Origin: Climacteris rufus
Lineage: Eukaryota > Chordata > Aves > Passeriformes > Climacteridae
NCBI GenBank assembly: GCA_013398175.1
Contig: VZRZ01001925.1
Span: forward strand, 2,860,908 to 2,924,907
DNA: 64,000 bases
Reading direction: 5' to 3'
Below are positions 59,101 through 64,000 of the stretch, in pieces; the stretch's first letter is position 1, and every line of letters begins with the position of its first letter. The position numbers and the translations under genes were made by a program. Under the pieces are notes generated by a model that saw nothing but the letters and a program-made list of their open reading frames with translations, was not told where the DNA came from and made no database searches.

Positions 59101-60822
59101 GGAGATTGGCAGCTGTCAATCATACAGCTGGCACCAGCCTGGTACATCCAGCATCACCCAGCGAACCCAGCACCTGCAGTAAGGGAGAGAGGGAAGCACT
59201 GCTATTTTGGAGCCCTCCTCATATTTTGGCTTTGGATCCAGGCTCCAGGAGAGAGGGGGGAATCCCTTGCCTTTCCCTGCAGACCCCTGGATCTCCCTTA
59301 CTCAAGTGCATTTCCTTCTTTGTGTCTCTGGAAGGCGTGTCCGTGTCTCCTTCCTGTCCCGTCCTACAGAGATCCCTGCTAACCTGCACCCCGATGCCCC
59401 CACCCACAGGTGACCCACCGCGGGGTGCTGGGCCCTGACACCCTGCCCTGCCCCGACAGCACTCCCCGGGCTCCCCACACCATTAACCACAGCAGTGCCA
59501 GACCCTTCGTGTGAGCCACGGGGAGACTTTGCAGTTGGGTGTCAGGGAAAGGACCCCCACCTGGGACACTGGGCTTTTGGGGAGGGGGTAACATCCCTGG
59601 TGCTACCCAGTGGAGGTCTTCTTGAAGCCCTGCAGAGGTGAACCCATGCCAGGGAGCAGGAGATTTTGCCATATGTGCAGACATTTACACCCTTGGGCAT
59701 CCCACCAAGACCTCATCGGGGGTTTGATGAGGCTCCTGTCCTGGCTGGCAGAGGCCAGCTCCAAGTCAGGGAAGCAACATGATGAGGTGTGCCATGCTTC
59801 TCCAAAACTCCTGGAGAAAAACAAGAAGTGGCTGAGAAAAGTGAAATCCCAAATGAAGGACTGAAACCTGCTGCTGGAGGAAGGAGGCATTAAGGCTTGG
59901 GCTGACACTGAGACAGAGATGATAAGATACTGAGACAAATGGCCTTTTTCAGTTAAAATGAGTCTTTGGCTCGGACTGAGGTGAGTACAGAAACATAATC
60001 AGGAGAAGAAAAATCCATCAGAGAGCTGTGCTGGGGGAGGCAAGCTGGACAGAGCAGGCAGAAAACCAAGAGGAGGAAGCCTGAGCAATGAGGCAGTGCA
60101 TCCTCTCAGTTCAAGCTGCTGCAGGGTGTTGCTGAGCCGCCATGTGCCTGTCAGGCTGCACCCCAGAGGTGCTGCAGAGTGGTTTGTACGTGGTATATTT
60201 GGCAGCACATGAAGCAACTCTCATCCAGCTGGTGCATCGAATTGTTCCGCTCCGCTGGGATGCTGCAGGAGGGACAGTCCATAAGCAACTCTGTAAAAAC
60301 AAACAAAAGCCGACCGAGCCTGCCTGGTTTGATGCTGGATGCCAAAGTGGAGCATGAAGCTTGAGCACAGCCTTGATTTTTTTTCCCTGTGCTCAGGGAG
60401 TGTGAGCCAGTTCTAATAACAGCATGCTGCACGTGTGTGTCTGAGGCCTACGGAAAAAAACATCTGGTGTTGCACGGTTTCAGAGAGAGCCCTTGGCCCC
60501 AGCCTTTGAGCATGTGCTGTGCTGAATGGGTACAACAGGGCAGAGAAAAGTGCTCGTTCATTCTCACCAGCTTGGCTGTGAAAAGGAAGGAGTGGGAGCC
60601 ATTGCATTTGGGTGGGTGTGTCTGTCTGCCTGCCTATCACTGCTGTCCAACCCCACGTTTGAAGCACCAGGTTGCTTTCTGCCAGATTTCAGAGGGAGGC
60701 AGGATCCTCAGAGAGACTGAATCCCATTTTGTTGTTCTATTGTCTAATTGTTTATGAAAAAAGACATCTGAGTAGACAAGGAAGCGCCAAACTTAGGTCC
60801 CAACTGAGGAAATGGATTCATC

Positions 60823-60915
60823 ATCAACTCTTTTATAAGACATCAAAGAATCCACACAGGAGAGAGCTGTTATGAGTGCCCCAAACCATGGGAAAACTCT
60901 CATGTGTCTTATTAG
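60823..60915 (+). pseudogene. C2H2 zinc-finger coding fossil
   Basis: One frame reads SFIRHQRIHTGESCYECPKP and ends at a TAG (60,913-60,915). RHQRIHTGE is the last His pair and the TGE linker of a Krueppel-type finger, and YEC begins the next one. There is no upstream Cys pair, and an in-frame TGA precedes it, so it is a dead fragment of a tandem-finger gene. Confidence 0.65.
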
Positions 60916-62269
60916 CTGTGAGCTAATCCAGCCATGAGACACAGAGCAGCAGGAAACTGGGATCTGCTCAGTTGCCCTTCTCAGGGAGCAGCTCAGGTTG
61001 GACTCTGGTGCTCAGCTGTGCTGTGCTGATCCCCACCACACTGTGAGCCCTGGCCAGGCACAGGAGGGTGCCCGTGGGGAGCCTGGCACGGCATCCTGGC
61101 TTTGGAGAGGTGCTCATGTGGAGAACAAACAAGAGACTCCTTCCTACCAGGGCATCCTCCCAACGGGGGCATGTCCCACTGTTGATAGAGAAGATGCCAA
61201 GCCACATGTCCCAGAGCTGTGAAGCACATGCTGAGCACTGAGCTCTCCAACAGAATGGAAGGGCTTTGCCACACTGAACTGCTGCCAAAAGGCTCTGCAG
61301 ACCTGGTTGTTGGTCAGAGAGCACCAACCCTTGGTGCTTGCCAGAGGAAAGCTCTGCTTTCTCTCCTGGTTTTGCCTGGAGAGTAAAGGGGATCAGATCA
61401 GAGCTGCTGCTGCTGCTGATCAAATCTGGATGCTGAGCAAACCTTACCCATAGGGGTGCCTAACCTGGAGGGCTGTGTCCATCAGTAATTCCATATGAAC
61501 ACCTCCTACAATGGCTCAGCATGTGCCTAGGGAGCTTGTTTCTCCACTTAGACTGCCAGGAGATGATTATTTTGGTTGCACCTCTCACCCCTGTACAGCC
61601 ATGCTCCAAGCCAGTCCAGGAACAAACAGGTAGAAGTTTTTCCCTACTAAGGATCCAGCAGAGGACGTTATACAGGAGACAGGAGGTACCCAGAAAGAGG
61701 AGCTCAGCCTGAGGAGATGAGAGCAAGAGCAGAGGCACTACAGGCAGCTATTCCCCTGCTCATCTCCCAGGGAGGGCTGGGTGAACCACCACCGGGCTAA
61801 TTTCATGAGCAGATGACACCAAACAGTGACCTGTTCTGCTTCCCATGCTTTTTAATTAACACTTGCATGGCCTCATCAGCTGAATAATTGCCTCCCTTCA
61901 TGGGTCAACAAGCCAGCAGCCCCTGACCTCCCATTCCCATCTGGGTATGAGGTTTGGTGCCTGCACAGTGCACAGCGGGTGTGCGCTCTTGTACCACCAA
62001 CCTCTTCAGCAGGCAGCACAGTGACAGCAAAAGTGACAGCACAGTCCAGGAACTCTGCAACTCAGCTTGCTCTTGGCCAAGACCAGCCTTGTCCACCCTA
62101 ACCCTGAGCTTTAAATAGGTACCACTGGTGTAAAACCCCCCGCCATGCCAGGCAATAAGGTGGCAATTGTCTTCTCTGTTGCTCAGATCGCAGCAGGGGA
62201 AATTTAGGTTGAATATTAATAATAAAACAATATCTGCTAGCAAAAAGTATACAGCTCTGGAGGAGACTG

Positions 62270-62400
62270 TATTAAGCCATCTGGAGATTTTAAAGGAAAG
62301 GTTAGATAAAAAAAAACCTGTCAGGACCAATTTGGGGTAGGGAAATGGATTGGATGGCTTCCCAGGAGCTCTCCCAGCCTGAGTTTTTCCAAGTACAAAT
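62270..62400 (+). mobile_element. Ancient L3/CR1-like LINE 3' relic
   Basis: 'Ctggagattttaaaggaaag', 'gttagataaa', 'acctgtcagga' and 'ggattggatggcttcccag' follow the 3' end of L3-type (CR1-clade) LINEs old enough to be shared by amniotes. It is degraded and truncated. Confidence 0.55.
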
Positions 62401-64000
62401 TCATTTCCCAAAGTGGCAAGGCAAGAGAGCAGCTCTATTTAGAGGCAGAGTTTCTCCCTAGTGATTCCCACTGGATCAAAGGCATTCCTTGAATTGGCAC
62501 TCACAGAGGCCTTTTCTCTTGGCAGCGGGTCTGTGTCTGTGTGAGAGAGGGAGCCTTCTGGACTGGATTTCCCAGGTGCACATCCATCAGAACCCACTCA
62601 GGGCTCATTCTCCCATGTCATAATCCCTGGGAAGATCCCACAGCTATCCCACTCTGCTTCCCCAGCCCCAGAGAGGAACAGGGACGCTGTGTTGCCCAAA
62701 CTGGCAGGCAGGATGCATGTCCCAAATGCAGTGCAGCAGTGCAGTGGGATACCAGCCCAAGGAGAGCAGTTGGGCCAGCTCCCCAGGTGCTCCAGCTCCT
62801 AGCTAAAACTGAGCTCAAACAAGTCCACCATGGCCATGGCTCAGCTGCAGGACTGGAAGCTCTTGCTGGCTCCCAGCACATGCTTTTGCCACATCCCAGC
62901 TCCTTGCTGGGCATGCACCACTTCTCACATTGGTCTCAATGGGAAGGTGATGCAGGTGTGCAGGCAGGAGGCATCCCTGGTCCATCAGAAACCCAGGCAA
63001 GGTCCCAACATCTGCCTTGTTTGGAGGTTTTGCTGTGAACTAACCCCAAGGGCAGTGATTGCAGTGTGTGTCCCCCAAGCTGCGGGGTGGGGGCACCTGG
63101 GCTTGCCCAGGCTCTGGAGGAAGCTGCGGGCAGTGGCTGAGAACAAAATCCCTTTCTTCGTGGGAAAGTGTAGTGACTTGAAGTGGTCAGACAGCCTTAT
63201 CTCTGGTTTCGAAAGCCACACGCTGATCATTTGTCAAGATTAGCGCGTGCGGTAGAAGGGATGGAGCTGTTCCAAATCCGTGCTCACAGCTCTTCCCCGG
63301 GCTCACGGCCATTCATAAAAATGCCAGAGCAGCAGCAGCGGCGGCAGCACACACTGGGCTTGTGGTTTGGGGAGGACTAGGAGGGGTCAACCACAGGTTA
63401 TACAAGCTCTGAGCGGGGAGAAGAAGACACAGGTTGCTTTATTTATATATCCATTAGTGTCTTTCCTTCAGGAAAATGTGCAGGGAGCCTGGCAGGGGAG
63501 ATTTAGCAAGGACAAGGGGCAGGCATGAGAAGATGTGCTTTAAAAACTTTTCCCAGCCTAAAGAACTTATGCCAGGACTCTAGGGATGAGCATATTAACA
63601 GCAGCAGCCATGGAGATGGAGCAGGAGCAGTCTCAGGATTGAGCAATCTCAGGATTCAGCAGCACACAGGTCAGGGTGAAGAGGATGAAGGTTGAGGAGA
63701 GAAGGAGATGAACCCCTCCCAGTAAACTGGCAGGGCACTGGTGACCTGTGGTGGGGTGGGCTGGCCCTGTGAGCCCCAAGGAGGAGCAGCCCTGGTCTCA
63801 GCTGGTTCCCATCAGGTTGTGCTCAGATGAGCAGGAGTCTGGGAATGCTGTTAAAGGCTGCTGCCTGGGGCTAGGAAGGGGTAGGGGTTTTGTTTCCTGT
63901 AATTGGGGTATGAGAGAAAAAGCTGCTCTGTGGGCAGGTAAAGATCTGGGAGGATCTCTAGGGTAAGAAGACAGTTAGGCAGCCCCTGCCTACCTGCAAG

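Larger units (their letters stand above)
59101..64000. other. Spacer upstream of EMILIN3
   Basis: No intact gene is seen. Recognisable items are a zinc-finger coding fossil (60.82-60.91 kb), an L3-like LINE relic (62.27-62.40 kb) and a CpG-retaining patch around 63.2-63.4 kb that may be regulatory. By synteny CHD6 should lie further right, but none of its exons is visible. Confidence 0.55.

Noticed and set aside
57777..59182. Long open frames across the 315-base gap
   Set aside because: Same artefact of N bases. Only the EMILIN3 exon 1 end (58,369-58,500, minus) is supported.
1..64000. CRISPR arrays, operons, integrated viruses
   Set aside because: None seen. Repeats are LINE/SINE relics and minisatellites, and the two genes have vertebrate intron structure.

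Overview
The window reads as a vertebrate, almost certainly avian (probably songbird), nuclear genome. The evidence is CR1 LINE 3' ends of bird type, very old MIR and L3-like relics, compact introns with GT-AG borders, and assembly gaps that fall exactly in GC-rich CpG-island DNA. Two genes can be read exon by exon: LPIN3 (plus strand, 35,877 to about 44,545) and EMILIN3 (minus strand, 49,553 to beyond 58,500). They sit tail to tail, in the same neighbourhood as mammalian chromosome 20q12 (ZHX3-LPIN3-EMILIN3-CHD6, from memory).

Layout. 1-27,300: no coding sequence seen; CR1 and MIR relics, a 220-bp direct duplication (6.4/7.0 kb) and patches that look like conserved non-coding DNA. By synteny this is probably intron or 5' territory of ZHX3 on the minus strand (inference only). 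27,240-28,560: CpG island split by an 894-base gap. 28,560-35,876: upstream region of LPIN3, with a possible non-coding first exon near 33 kb and an unexplained long ORF at 34.7-35.65 kb. 35,877-44,545: LPIN3, 19 coding exons. 44,545-49,180: inter-gene spacer with a hairpin, a tandem array of Pumilio-type motifs, an acidic-repeat ORF on the minus strand and a CR1. 49,187-58,500+: EMILIN3, with exon 1 running into a 315-base gap. 58,816-64,000: GC-rich EMILIN3 upstream DNA, then spacer with a zinc-finger fossil and an L3-like relic.

Function. LPIN3 encodes a lipin, a Mg2+-dependent phosphatidate phosphatase of glycerolipid synthesis with a possible nuclear role. EMILIN3 encodes a secreted extracellular-matrix glycoprotein (EMI domain plus coiled coils, no C1q domain). 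They are neighbours, not parts of one pathway.

The most interesting points are in and just after LPIN3. An in-frame TAG at 44,015 cuts off the family's conserved C-terminal tail, which is still recognisable in frame behind the stop. A second in-frame TAG in the conserved ALYFP segment coincides with a splice donor that lets the transcript skip it. In the spacer, a minus-strand acidic-repeat ORF is followed by an array of UGUAAAUA-type motifs, which may mark an undescribed transcript.
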